In this document: positions 27,769-38,745 of the stretch, piece by piece | Layout of the letters: the number at the start of each line of letters is the position of its first letter | How positions within the stretch are numbered: position 1 is the stretch's first letter | DNA from: Sclerurus mexicanus | Lineage: Eukaryota > Chordata > Aves > Passeriformes > Furnariidae | Assembly (NCBI GenBank): GCA_013396755.1 | Contig: VWZF01005472.1 | Span: 444,354-508,353 of the forward strand | Direction of reading: 5' to 3' | Length of the DNA stretch: 64,000 nucleotides | Made by a program: the position numbers and the translations under genes | The notes under the pieces: model-generated | Databases searched by the model: none | Seen by the model: the letters and a program-made list of their open reading frames with translations, nothing else | What the model was told of the DNA's origin: nothing

Positions 27769-29548
27769 GTTCTGTTTGCATGTTGTAACAAAGCGCGAGT
27801 ACAGGGTAATTCATCTGGGTTACAATATGTGAAATCCTGCAGCCTGTGCCAAGACTGGTGTCGGCAGATTCAAGAGATGATCCCAAGTCTGCTGACGGGA
27901 ACAGAACGTCCTTCTCCGAGATTTCACGGTGATAAAGCATATGGCCATAGCAAATTTCAAGAAATGTTAACACCTAAATGCATGAACAATGACTAATTTT
28001 AGGTTTCTTTTTGTAATGATCTGAGATCAGAAAGCTCAGGTCTTTAGTGGGACTGCAAGATATGGCATCTTGCAGAACCATCTGCAAGCCTGCCACGGTA
28101 TGATTTCAGATGCACCAACTTACTTTGTGTAAGTTTTAATTACCAGCAAAAGTTACTATACTTGCAATTAATGAAAGTAAATTAACCAGCATAAAATGAG
28201 CTATGAGTTTGAATAAAACAAGCCAGAATAGAACCAGAGATTTTGGGCTGCTGGTGAAATCTACACATCCAGTTTCAGTGGTAAATGACAGTACCAAAAC
28301 ATACTATGTCTTATCAGAGTTTCCATTCCATAAGGCTTTTTGAGATGGAATCCACACATTATGTGTTGCCCAGAGCTGGGAAATGCACCTCTAATACACC
28401 TATTAATACTTACTGCCAAACCCCCTTTATGCCAGTCCCTTCTGTAACAAACACAAAGACATTATCTGCCCCTTGGCTCTCTTGATTGTGCAGCTAATCT
28501 GATTAAAACCTTGAGATATCATTTGACCAGGAATTTCTGGCACTGTTTGGTTGCAGCTATTCTCCAAATGAGAGATGAAGATACCACACTTTTCTACATA
28601 CAGCATAAAACAACATAAAGCCTTTTCTGAAACTGTCTGCTTCATTTTGTAACTCTTGACCACCCATAAAGGGAAATGCTGACCAGACCATGGCAACTTT
28701 ACTATGTTTACAGAAGGCGCTTTAGGAAGGCGCAGACTTCAAGTCTCTCACTGAAAGCCAGCCTGCGGAGTTCTTGGGGGGTGGGGAACACAAATGCTCT
28801 CTCCCCAGCACTGCAAGTCAGAGCAGGGGTTACCAGTGGGATGTGAAATGAAGTCCATTCTTCCAGTGCTCTGCAGTCCCTTCCCTGATACAAGTGTCCA
28901 AACTCTCCTGCTGACCTTCTGTTCCTGTTCTAACCTTGTTGCTGTTGTTATATTTCCTGCCATCCCAGAGTCATCTTCTGCACCACCCTGCATACATTTT
29001 CTTTAGAGGAAGCTCAAAGGAAAAGCAATTGGTCACTCCTACAAACCAAGAGAGTAGTGAAGCCAGTTTTAACGTTTTGCTCTTTGCCAGTGCTGCGTAA
29101 TTAGCAGATCTTCAGAAACAAAAACTCATTTGCACTGTTTATTCTGGCTGTTACCCCAAGTTAATGCTGTGTACATGGTGTCTTAAGCATATGTGATACT
29201 TTATAGACAAATAAAACAGGTCGGCTTCCCAAACCAGAGACGTCACAATTTAAGGCCATAGGCCTGCACATATTTATGCACTCGAGTGAACAATCTCCTT
29301 ACTGACAAGAGAATTAGTTAGAAGAGTGATGTTACTCATAGGTAAAAGCATATGCACCGACTGGATCGTAAATTTAACAGGGAAGTGGAAACAGCTGGTA
29401 ACAGATAGCTGCATTTGAGATGGCAGAAGGAACAGAAAACCAAGTGAAAACAAAAATGTATCACAGAAAACAAGTATTTCTGGCCCTCACTATCTGAATT
29501 CAATAGCTCTACAGAGAAGACAAATTATTTAACATTATTGCTGATCCA

Positions 29549-29716
29549 GAAGAACCTTTCTGTGAAGAAACTCTTCTTAGTGTCCAACCTAAACCTCCCC
29601 TGGTGCAGCTTAAGACTACGTCCTCTTCTTCTATTGCTAGTTGCCCGGTAAAAGAGGCCAACTTCCACCTGGCTAAAACCTCCATTCAGGCAGTTGTAGA
29701 GACGCTATAGGCACCA
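29549..29716 (-). mobile_element. CR1 LINE fragment, minus orientation
   Basis: The plus strand reads as the reverse complement of the 3' region of an avian CR1: phrases such as gtgtccaacctaaacctccc, then aagaggccaacttccacctg, then caggcagttgtagag follow the CR1 consensus order. CR1 is a non-LTR retrotransposon. This copy is truncated at both ends and has many substitutions, so it is old and inactive. Confidence 0.85.
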
Positions 29717-30241
29717 GCACACAATAAATTAATATTACTTAAAGAATGATTCATTGGTTTGTATCAGGTTATTCCAGATGCTTTTTTCCAGAGAAAGTAG
29801 AGGAGACTTACAAGGGACACTCTATTTAGAGATCTGTAATTAGCAACAACCTAAGTTCATTTTCTCCTTCTAGATGAAACAACAGACCTGTTTAAACATT
29901 ACTCCATGTTTTCAGATGCAAGGTAGTTAATCCTCAATTAGAGAGATCAATCTCTTTGTTATGTTTGAGAAAACAACTGTTTAGAGTAACAACTGCATGT
30001 GACAAATCCACACACAGTTATTAACTTGTCATCCTGCTTAAACAATCTGAGTTTATTCCACTGGTTAAGAGAAAACAAAATAGATCAGGTATTTCACTTA
30101 ACTCCACGGTCTTACACTTGCATCCAAAACCAGCACTCCAACAATGTGCGGCACTTCTTTGCATCTTACACTTCTGCAGCCAGGAGAGCAGTCCTCTGCA
30201 ACAGAACCTCAGGGCTTGGTGCTGGGGGTGTGAGGGCAACT

Positions 30242-30253
30242 CACACACACACA
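30242..30253. repeat. (CA)6 microsatellite
   Basis: Six CA units, noncoding. Confidence 0.8.
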
Positions 30254-31599
30254 GGGTAAGGAAGGTTTGGCACCCACAGTATCCTTCCTCACACGGTCTC
30301 AAGTGTTTAACCACCATCACTGTGTAGCTGGAACACTACACTGACTGACTTCATTGCTTGTTCTTGATTAAATGAATAATCACAGTTCAGAAACAGTGAA
30401 TGGCAAATGTTTCAGGGAATAATTTGACTGCTAGTTATTTCAGTTATTCCTATGACTTCTTCCTGTGGGAAAAGAACTTGCTTCTTTTTCTGTTTTACTT
30501 CTAATGGTTAATATGAGCTTGTGATCTTGCAGCAACATCACCATCTTCTCCTGGGTGGTTTTTTTCCTCATAGTAACTTACTTGAGCATGCTGCTAGAAC
30601 CTGTTCATTTCATACCAAAAAGTAAAAGACCTGAAGCTGTAATTGGCAGTGTTCAACATTTCAAGTTATTATTTAACATTTTTAACATAAGTATTTAACA
30701 TGTTAGGACTATTATGCAGAGTCACTTTGCAGCAAGCCATTATGTCACCACAAGCTCAGTTCAGTACACTACCAAACGTAGGTGTAGGAAACCATCTGCC
30801 ATCACTGGCTTCTTGTGCATACAGCCACTTTAGCGGATTAACTCGTGGTGGCCTGACTCTGCTAAGGTCTCACACTTGCTGCTCCACCCAGGCCCACAAG
30901 GTGAGGGAATCCTAAGCACCCAGGCAGACAGGTTGCAGACTGACCCTGCTAGAGGCTGCCCTGCATCTTACCACAGCAACACTGGAAGAGCTTGTACCTC
31001 ACAGCTCCCTACAAGCAGGCTGCAATGTAGGGGAAGTACTGCCATGACCAAACCAGTTTCATTCTATGTACAAACCAGAAGACCCTTCTATCTGTCATTC
31101 AGCTACTACTCCCACAGCAGAGAGATCTTCCACTTAAGGGACTTACAACTTAGACACAGGAGGCAGGAAAGAATTTAGCATAAATTGCACAGCAACTGCA
31201 ACTCATATTTTGCTTAGTGCGTGGCTGCGGAACTGAAAATTGCATCCCTCATCTTGCACGTGCACCTGACGCTGGGCAAGTATTCAATTACTTCAGGAAC
31301 ACCCTTTGTAATTTATTAAGGGGAACAACCACACAACTCACTGCCCTCACTTCACTGTGTGGTTCCACAAAGCAGGATTCAGTGCTTCTTTCAGGAAGGC
31401 ACACTGCCAACATATTGCCAATAAAGTAGTAGCACACCACACTTGTGCTATCTTAAAATACACAGCTGAATGTGCCAAGTTTCCTTATTTGGAAAAACAG
31501 CCCATTTGCTGTCAGTATCTTTGACCATCCATTTTTAGACCCAAATCATCCTCTGTATCCAACATGGCCTACAGTCCTTGAATATATCAACCTGGATTT

Positions 31600-31700
31600 T
31601 TTCAGCAATGTATTTATTTATTCTTTTTAAAAATATATATTTAAAAAAACCCTACAAACAAAAAAGTCCAACAAAAAACCCCACACAAACACCAAAACAT
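31600..31700. repeat. Low-complexity T/A then A/C-rich stretch
   Basis: A T-rich then A-rich segment (attctttttaaaaatatata) passes into an A/C-rich run of aaaccc- and caaac-like units. It is low complexity and no transposon body is recognisable. Confidence 0.6.
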
Positions 31701-33009
31701 GGCTAGCCACTTGTCTTGTTCAAACAGGAAACAAAAAAGGAGTTACAGTAATATCAAGCTACAAGACACACTGCAGAAAGAAGTTTTAAGAAATAAAAAA
31801 ACCCTTAATCATATCTTGAACTGCTGGTGGATAAGATGCAAATAAACTGCAAGCACAGCTCCAAATTAAATATACTCTATTCTTCTAATCTGCCAATAGG
31901 TTAAAATAAAATCAACAACCCCTACAACTCCTAAACTTTCTTAATCGGACTGAACAGCAGCCCTGCAGACGGTGAGACTGGAAGCACAGCTCTGCCTACC
32001 TTAGTTACAGAAGCAACAACACTTGAGCCTGTCCTTTGTCAGAACCTGAGAATTATGCATAACTTCCATTAATAACATTTCTAATTTTATATTAATTTAT
32101 ATAACCACTGCTACAGAAAAAGGGCTCAACTCAGCCTAAACAGTTTGAGTACTTCAGGAAAAGCATTATTTTCAACCAGAGCTGTGTCAATGGTAGAGAC
32201 TGAAGGGTTTAAAGGCTTCACTTTAAACAGAAAACACTTCATCTCAGAAAAACCCTAAACTGCTCACTTTGCTTATATTATACCGTGTCAGTGATGCCCG
32301 CCAAGAGCACACACACATGCAAGATAGACAAGGCAGCTAATCCCACATCCCGGCCCACAGCAAAGCTCGGTCCTGGCACAGACCAGACGGCAGGATGCGG
32401 GCCTCAGTTTTGTCAGCCTTCTCCTCCATCAGTGAGCCAGGCTCTCCAGGGTTACCATTATTCACACAATGCCACCAGTATGCAAAGCACATTACAGATA
32501 GATAAAACAAGTAGGCTTCTAAGGACTTACAATTTCAGGACAAAGTCCTGAAAACATCTAACCGCATGCCTCCAGCGGAAAGCTATGATGTTTTCAGGCA
32601 GTGACCCAGTTAATCCAGTGCTTTCAAATTATTTCTGCTTCTGGAACTCAGAAAAAGTAATGATCCATGGCTTTCCCGATGGCTCTGTCGCTAAAACTCC
32701 CAGCAGAGCATGCTGGATACAGGGGTAATGGGTGGCTCACACACACGCGGGCTTAGTAAAAGGACATACTGCTGGAAACAAACTAACGAGCAAACGTAGT
32801 GAAAACAAAGATCGCCGGGTTACTTAAAAAAATGAGGGAGAATTGGGAAAACACAGAGGGAATGAAAGTCACACCTCAAAGCCCAACCCGAGGGATTTTA
32901 TGCCCAAAATAACAGCAAAATGCAGCAGGTGCGCATGAAGTGAACGCGGTCTCAGGAGAGCAGGGGTGGCCGCGGGCAGCAGCCCCCGGCCCAACTCCGG
33001 CGGCCCCTG

Positions 33010-33562
33010 CCCGTGTCCCTCTCTCTGCCCGGTCCCACTGCCCGTGTCCCTCTCTCTGCCCGGTCCCACTGCCCAGTCCCTCTCTCTGCCCGGTCCCACT
33101 GCCCGTGTCCCTCTCTCTGCCCGGTCCCACTGCCCGTGTCCCTCTCTCTGCCCGGTCCCACTGCCCAGTCCCTCTCTCTGCCCGGTCCCACTGCCCGTGT
33201 CCCTCTCTCTGCCCGGTCCCACTGCCCAGTCCCTCTCTCTGCCCGGTCCCACTGCCCGTGTCCCTCTCTCTGCCCGGTCCCACTGCCCAGTCCCTCTCTC
33301 TGCCCGGTCCCACTGCCCGTGTCCCTCTCTCTGCCCGGTCCCACTGCCCAGTCCCTCTCTCTGCCCGGTCCCACTGCCCGTGTCCCTCTCTCTGCCCGGT
33401 CCCACTGCCCAGTCCCTCTCTCTGCCCGGTCCCACTGCCCGTGTCCCTCTCTCTGCCCGGTCCCACTGCCCAGTCCCTCTCTCTGCCCGGTCCCACTGCC
33501 CGTGTCCCTCTCTCTGCCCGGTCCCACTGCCCAGTCCCTCTCTCTGCCCGGTCCCACTGCCC
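33010..33562. repeat. 30/31-bp minisatellite, 18 units, ending at an assembly gap
   Basis: Two near-identical units alternate. Unit A (31 bp) starts cccgtgtccctc and unit B (30 bp) starts cccagtccctc; both end cccggtcccactg. The order is A A B A A B followed by six A-B pairs, so the right part is a 61-bp higher-order repeat. The array is essentially homogeneous and continues to the last base before the gap. On the minus strand each unit carries four GGG tracts and is therefore G-quadruplex-prone. All frames are open through it, which is a repeat artefact and not coding. Confidence 0.97.
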
Positions 33563-33793
33563 NNNNNNNNNNNNNNNNNNNNNNNNNNNNNNNNNNNNNN
33601 NNNNNNNNNNNNNNNNNNNNNNNNNNNNNNNNNNNNNNNNNNNNNNNNNNNNNNNNNNNNNNNNNNNNNNNNNNNNNNNNNNNNNNNNNNNNNNNNNNNN
33701 NNNNNNNNNNNNNNNNNNNNNNNNNNNNNNNNNNNNNNNNNNNNNNNNNNNNNNNNNNNNNNNNNNNNNNNNNNNNNNNNNNNNNNNNNNNNN
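33563..33793. other. Assembly gap (231 N)
   Basis: 231 ambiguous bases separate two different GC-rich tandem arrays. The true length is unknown, and the gap may conceal further repeat units and a MAP3K20 first exon. Confidence 0.99.
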
Positions 33794-33862
33794 CCGGCTG
33801 CAGGGGGCGCGGTGCCCCGGCTGCAGGGGGCGCGGTGCCCCGGCTGCAGGGGGCGCGGTGCC
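33794..33862. repeat. 23-bp GC-rich tandem repeat with CTCF-like core, 3 copies
   Basis: Three perfect 23-bp copies follow the gap directly, each containing GCTGCAGGGGGCGCGG. The AGGGGGCGC core with the GC before it fits the CTCF consensus core (CCASYAGRKGGCRS) at about 12 of 14 positions. The array is cut by the gap, so its copy number is a minimum. The repeat is certain. CTCF binding is inference. Confidence 0.9.
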
Positions 33863-34020
33863 GGTGCAGTGCGGCCCCACGGCAGCGTCTGCGCCCCGCA
33901 GGGCCCGGGGTGCGGGTGTGACGGGCGAGGGGGAGCGGGTGCCCCTCGCCCACAGCGTCTCGGGTCACGGGGCGCTGAGCGCTGTGGTGGGGCTGGCGTG
34001 AGGTGAGCAGGATGGAGCAT
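33863..34020. promoter_or_regulatory. CpG-rich flank of the gap, possible CpG-island remnant
   Basis: Unique, very GC-rich and CpG-rich sequence lies between the 23-bp array and a CR1 insertion. Together with the arrays it forms a GC-rich block of about 1 kb upstream of MAP3K20. It could be part of an alternative MAP3K20 promoter, but no clear minus-strand donor is visible. A plus-strand donor-like cgtgaggtgagc near 34000 has no supporting exon. Confidence 0.3.
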
Positions 34021-34023
34021 CGG

Positions 34024-34650
34024 CTTCACAGAATCACAGAATGCCCTGATCTGTAAGGGACCCACGAGGTTCATCGAGCCCATCTCTTACACCCCACACA
34101 GGACACCCCAGGAGTCACACCATGTGCCTGAGAGTATCGTCCAAACACCTCTTGAGCTCTGTCAGCCTTGGTGCTGTGCCCACTGCCCTGGGGAGCCTGT
34201 TCAGTGCCCAACCACCCTCTGGGGGCAGAACCTTTTTCTAACATCCAACCTAAACCTCCCCTGACACAACTTCAGGCCGTTCCCTCGGGTCCTGTCACTG
34301 GTCATCACAGAGAAGAGATCAGTGCCTGCCCCTCCTCGTCCCCTCCTGAGGAAGTTGTAACTGCAATGAGGTTTCCCCTCAGTCTCCTCCAGGCTGAACA
34401 GTCCAAGTGCCCTCACACGGCTTCCCTCAAGGCCCTTCATCATCTTCCTTATCCTCCTTTGGATGCTCTCTAATAGCTTTATGTCTTTATATTGTGGTAC
34501 CCAAAACTGCACACAGTATTCAAGATGAAGCCAGTGCAGAGCAGAACAGGACAATCCCCTCCCTTGACCAGCTGGCAATGCTGTGCCTGATGCTCCCCAG
34601 GACACGGTTGGCCCTCCTGGCTTGGGCTGACGAGGGAGGATGGCCTCTGG
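34024..34650 (-). mobile_element. CR1 LINE 3' segment, minus orientation
   Basis: The plus strand begins with cacagaatcacagaatg, the reverse complement of the CR1 3' end. It continues through the expected blocks: cctaaacctcccctgacaca, then ctcctccaggctgaac, then catcttccttatcctccttt, and cacacagtattcaagatg. On the minus strand, degraded end-of-reverse-transcriptase text such as ALGLFSLEETEGKPHCSYNF can be read. The high-coordinate boundary is approximate. It is 5'-truncated, as most CR1 copies are. Its landing place abuts the GC-rich block. Confidence 0.92.
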
Positions 34651-36222
34651 TTGTGCAGGGCTCTGCTTGTTGGTCAACCATGCCAAACTTGGGCAGAGTC
34701 TGGACCAAGTAGGGCCTGTTTGCTCAGTTGTTCCCAGCTGACAAGCGCAGCCCAGCCACTGCAGGTGGAGGGAGTCTGGCACGGGACTGTGCTACTACAG
34801 CCACAGCTTCGGAAGCACAAGTTCCTTCCTTCCAGGGTTCCTTCTTCAATGACAGGCAGTATGGCTAAATTGTTTACCAAAATGACCAGATGATGATAAC
34901 TTTAAAAAAATTTCTTATGCTGGGATGGTGCTATCATAAAATGCAGCATCTTTAAATTCTGAGTGTCACCTGGGATTGCCAAGCTGCTGTGGATGCAGGT
35001 CTGGAGGTCCCCAGGAGTAGGAAGGGAGCAGGTTGTGTTCCTACAGCCAGTCTTGTGTTTAGGAATGTGAAAGAAGAGGAGGATTTGACTGGCAATTGTA
35101 ACCCTCCCAATCTTTTGTCCATATTACCCAGCTGCCCTCAGGATGATCACTCCAGGTCAGGAATGAGACAGAGAGACAACCCACCCTCCACCCTCTGAAG
35201 CCGCATGGATTCTTTCTTATCCAAATGTTTTAAAGGCACTGAGGTACTCCGCTGTTGCAGAAAACTTCTTGCAAATTGAAAATGAGCTGTCACTCTTCAA
35301 GGAATGACTCAAAAGACTTGGGGGGCAAACAATTTTTCTACTGAGGCAAGCACATCTCATGGCTGTGACAGCACATTTTCTGTATCAGTATCATGCAAGA
35401 TTCAATGCCTATCGCCGCTTTACCCCGCACTCCCCAGGTCACCTACTGGTGACTGTACACTGTGGTTTTACATTCACTGGAGGATTGCAGCTTCTTTGCT
35501 CTCTCTCATATTTGACTATTGTTACATGCATGTGTAGATCTGCCATATAAAACCAGCTGTGTAGCACAATGATTCACAAAAAAGTGCACAGCATCACACT
35601 GAATCATATGCATTAATTGTACATCTCAAAGATGTATGGTATTGAGGTGAATCATGGATGAACACTTTACTGGTGAATCAGATTTAACCAACATCAGAGG
35701 CTTACTTTAAGGTATGTTTGTTTGGCACGAGAGAGGGCAAAATGAGTTAAAATAGTGGAGTGCAAGCACAAGTATACATTTCTGTGCTTAAAATAAGACA
35801 TTTCACTGAGCCATAGTAACTTACCAGGAGTAAAGTTCAGTGAGATCTTAAGCACTCAGTGCAGCAAGTACATGAAGATAGTAAGAAAGTAAAAAAGCAG
35901 GCACTGTTGACCCCCTTTTGCCCACCTTACAGCTTTGGTATTGCCAGGACAAGCAGTGAAGGAAGTCAGCATGCTCTGGCTTCCCCTAGATACAGCAGTT
36001 TCAAGCACTTCTTGTCTGATCTGAGAGCACTTGTGCTTTATTATGAACTGATATGCTGGTGAGCCTGGGGAAGTCTCCAGTCAAAGGTGCCACATTTTAA
36101 AAGAACACACAAATATCAAACACAAGTCACATGAAACTCATGCTCTGAAGGAGGAAAGGTGCCACATACTTAGTCTCTTAAATACTGTGACTAAAGTGTT
36201 TATCCTTCCTGTCCGAGGCAAT

Positions 36223-36283
36223 TGCCAATGAGTCAAATGATTTAAAAATCTATTTGAATGTTAAATCACTTGATTCATAGGCA
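36223..36283. repeat. 23-bp imperfect inverted repeat with 15-base loop (miRNA-like hairpin)
   Basis: The left arm 36223-36245 (TGCCAATGAGTC...) is the reverse complement of the right arm 36261-36283 (...GATTCATAGGCA) at 20 of 23 positions. Read as RNA, either strand gives one G-U wobble and two mismatches. Stem length and loop size fit a microRNA precursor, a palindromic MITE remnant or simple chance. I do not recognise a known microRNA in it. Confidence 0.45.
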
Positions 36284-36633
36284 TTTTCTTCAGACATTTG
36301 AACACTTCCATTCAGAGCAACTATTCCAGTAGCACATGAGAAATGAGGGGGTGGTTAATATTTTCTACTTCAAAAGTATGAGTGCAGAGTCTGCACCAAG
36401 CACTGTGTTAACATGCCACTTGTTTATTAAACACATAATCGCACCTGCTCTGTTAGAGGACAACTGAGAAAAAGCAAAGGAGCTTGTACAAGGACTGTCC
36501 AACCTCAGTGCTTCGCTATTGTGAAGATGGAATTATTAGAACAAGGTGCGCATTTTGGGACTTGTACTCTTTCTGCCCTCTGGCTAGTGAGTCTGGATAT
36601 TTTCCAGTTGTTTTTCCATTATCATGAAAACTT

Positions 36634-36647
36634 AAAAAAAAAAAAAA
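36634..36647. repeat. A14 homopolymer
   Basis: Fourteen consecutive A in intergenic DNA. No retrocopy body is seen beside it. Confidence 0.8.
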
Positions 36648-38729
36648 GCTAGAAAAGATCAGATACCAGCATAATCAGAGTTTCTCAGGTGGTCATAATA
36701 TGATATAAAACAGTGAGCCAACACAGGGTGGTAGGTTTTCTCCCCTTTTTGAGGCAAATTCAACCTGAGAAACTCAAAAGTTACCTCTGGAGAGTTCAAT
36801 CCTAATCTCAGGCTTCTTCAATTTATAGGGAACAGGAAGAAAAAGAAATTGTTTAAAAGCTAACAAAAGTTATTGTAAAGCCACAGCAACTGGCAAAGGA
36901 TAAAGGCAGCTCTAGCAACTTTTAACTCAATTTCAGAGTTGAAAGGACTCATTTCTCTTTACATCTCATCACAGGGTGTGCAATGACATCTCATCACCTT
37001 TCAACATGGAAAATATCGTTTCATGCGTGCATCCAGGCAGTTTAAATCATCCTGCCTGCCAAAAGCAGCAGGCACACCCCTCCCCTGCCCACCGAGCCCC
37101 CTTCCTGCTGCTGCACTGCCCACCTCACCTTCTGTCAGCACAGTGTTTGCATGGCTGCACAGGGAACTGGGCTGTGGAGAAGCTACTGCAGGGAAAAACA
37201 GTCTTCACCCAAAACAGAATGCAGGTCATCAAGCAATGGCACCAAGTCTTGTGCCAGTGCAAAGGCAGTAAAGGAGCAAGGGCTGATACAAGACGCTGAG
37301 AGGATGGAGCCTCGAAGTGCTCTTTTAGCAGTAGTGGTGGTTTATGCCAGCTTAAACTGTACATGAAACTCTAGACACAGATAATTTGTAGGTGGACACC
37401 TGCTCCGTATTTTTCAATTCTCCTTCAAGACTGGCTCAGAGTTCATCATGGGCGTAGTGTAGAGGTTTCTTTGAAGCACTGTCGCTTCTGTGGTTGCTAT
37501 GGCTTGCTTCCATTTCTAGCTTTAAGAATTGGCCAGAAAACATGGTGGAGGTCATGCCTTGGTGTACTGGGAAGGCTGTACACGCTTTGCCATAGAAGGT
37601 GTAGCACTAGTGTATGCTAGTGGTAATACAGCTGGTTCAAGCAATGTTAGCAGTAACAAGAGAGTGGCATTAGTTTTACGCCATTTGTTCCATCAGGTTT
37701 GTCACCTGGAAGAGGTGGACGAGTGGCTGGCATGAAAGCTCTCTCTGCATTATATTTGCTTGTGCTTTGCAGCTGAAATTTGTGCAGGTACGTCTGCATA
37801 GGCTGCAATCACACACCTCTGCAGTTACACTCCAAAACATAACTGACAGGATTGGTTTCCTAACTAAAAGACAACTTGCATGGGATTGGTAGCCAACATA
37901 AGCCGCCTTTTCTCTTTCTGAGAGATAGCAAGTGGAAAATCTAAGGAATTGCCTTTGGATTTGGCTCAGAGGCAATCCTGCCATTCCTGCTGTAAATGAG
38001 ATCATGAGTGTGTGCACCCACAAACATGGACCTGATGCTACATGTGGCCCCCGTGCCTGCACGGGTGGGGCTGGGATCACTGTTTGCTTGAGCAGCTCCG
38101 TCTTTGGTGTGCTCTGGGAAGTGGCTTATTCTTGACTTTCATAAGCAATGAAGAAAGAGCTCGTACTAACCACTGTACATCTCTTAGACCCAGTTTTGTT
38201 GTTGTTTTCTTGGGTTTTGGTGGGTTTTTTTGGCATTAGAGTGAAAAATAGAAAAATAAGTAATTAGTGAAATTGCCATATGGTATACTTAATATGAAAA
38301 TATAAATGGATTATTAAATATTGATTAATTATACAATTATTAAGCACAGAATTATTAAATATTACTAGAATTATTTAATATGGACATTCATGTGGCAGAG
38401 TATGCTTGTGTGCAATGCGGATCAAACACCTGCTTTTGTGCACAATATTTTTCAGCACTGGCAGGCTACAGCTTGTACACTGTTTGCCTTTTGATCAGGT
38501 ATGTGTGCAGTATAAAAACACATATAACTTCTTCAAAAATGTCAATATAATTAACAATGAGATAGCCAGGAAATGGCAAAATATTAACAAGAAATCCAAT
38601 TCTTGATTGTTTTACAAGAATGGTTTTCTTATCTTTTTCTAGCACCACGATTTTTTGCTGATCATTATACTCAGCTGTAATCCACTCACTAGTACTCTGC
38701 TCAGTTACCATTTCACTACATACTTTTAA

Positions 38730-38745
38730 TTATATATATATATAT
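38730..38745. repeat. (TA)8 microsatellite
   Basis: About eight TA units in an AT-rich intergenic region that also repeats attattaaatatt-like words near 38300-38390. Confidence 0.85.

Larger units (their letters stand above)
27770..32990. other. Noncoding DNA upstream of the MAP3K20 first coding exon
   Basis: AT-rich noncoding DNA that is either MAP3K20 5' flank or its first intron, depending on which promoter is used. It contains one minus-oriented CR1 fragment (29549-29716), a short CA repeat (30242-30253) and an A/C-rich simple stretch (31600-31700). No exon was recognised on either strand. Confidence 0.7.

Noticed and set aside
27500..27996. Overlapping frames of 138-157 codons on both strands near the CpG cluster
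   Set aside because: GC-rich CpG-island DNA is poor in stop codons. The frames overlap on opposite strands, have no recognisable domains and no matching splice structure.
32869..34083. Long open frames of 300-404 codons on both strands spanning the minisatellite and the gap
   Set aside because: The repeat contains no stop codons in several frames and the N run is read as X. The peptides are pure repeat, with equal openness on both strands, so they are not genes.
34201..34782. 193-codon minus-strand frame
   Set aside because: Its readable part is the degraded end of CR1 ORF2. The region is a transposon fragment, not a host gene.
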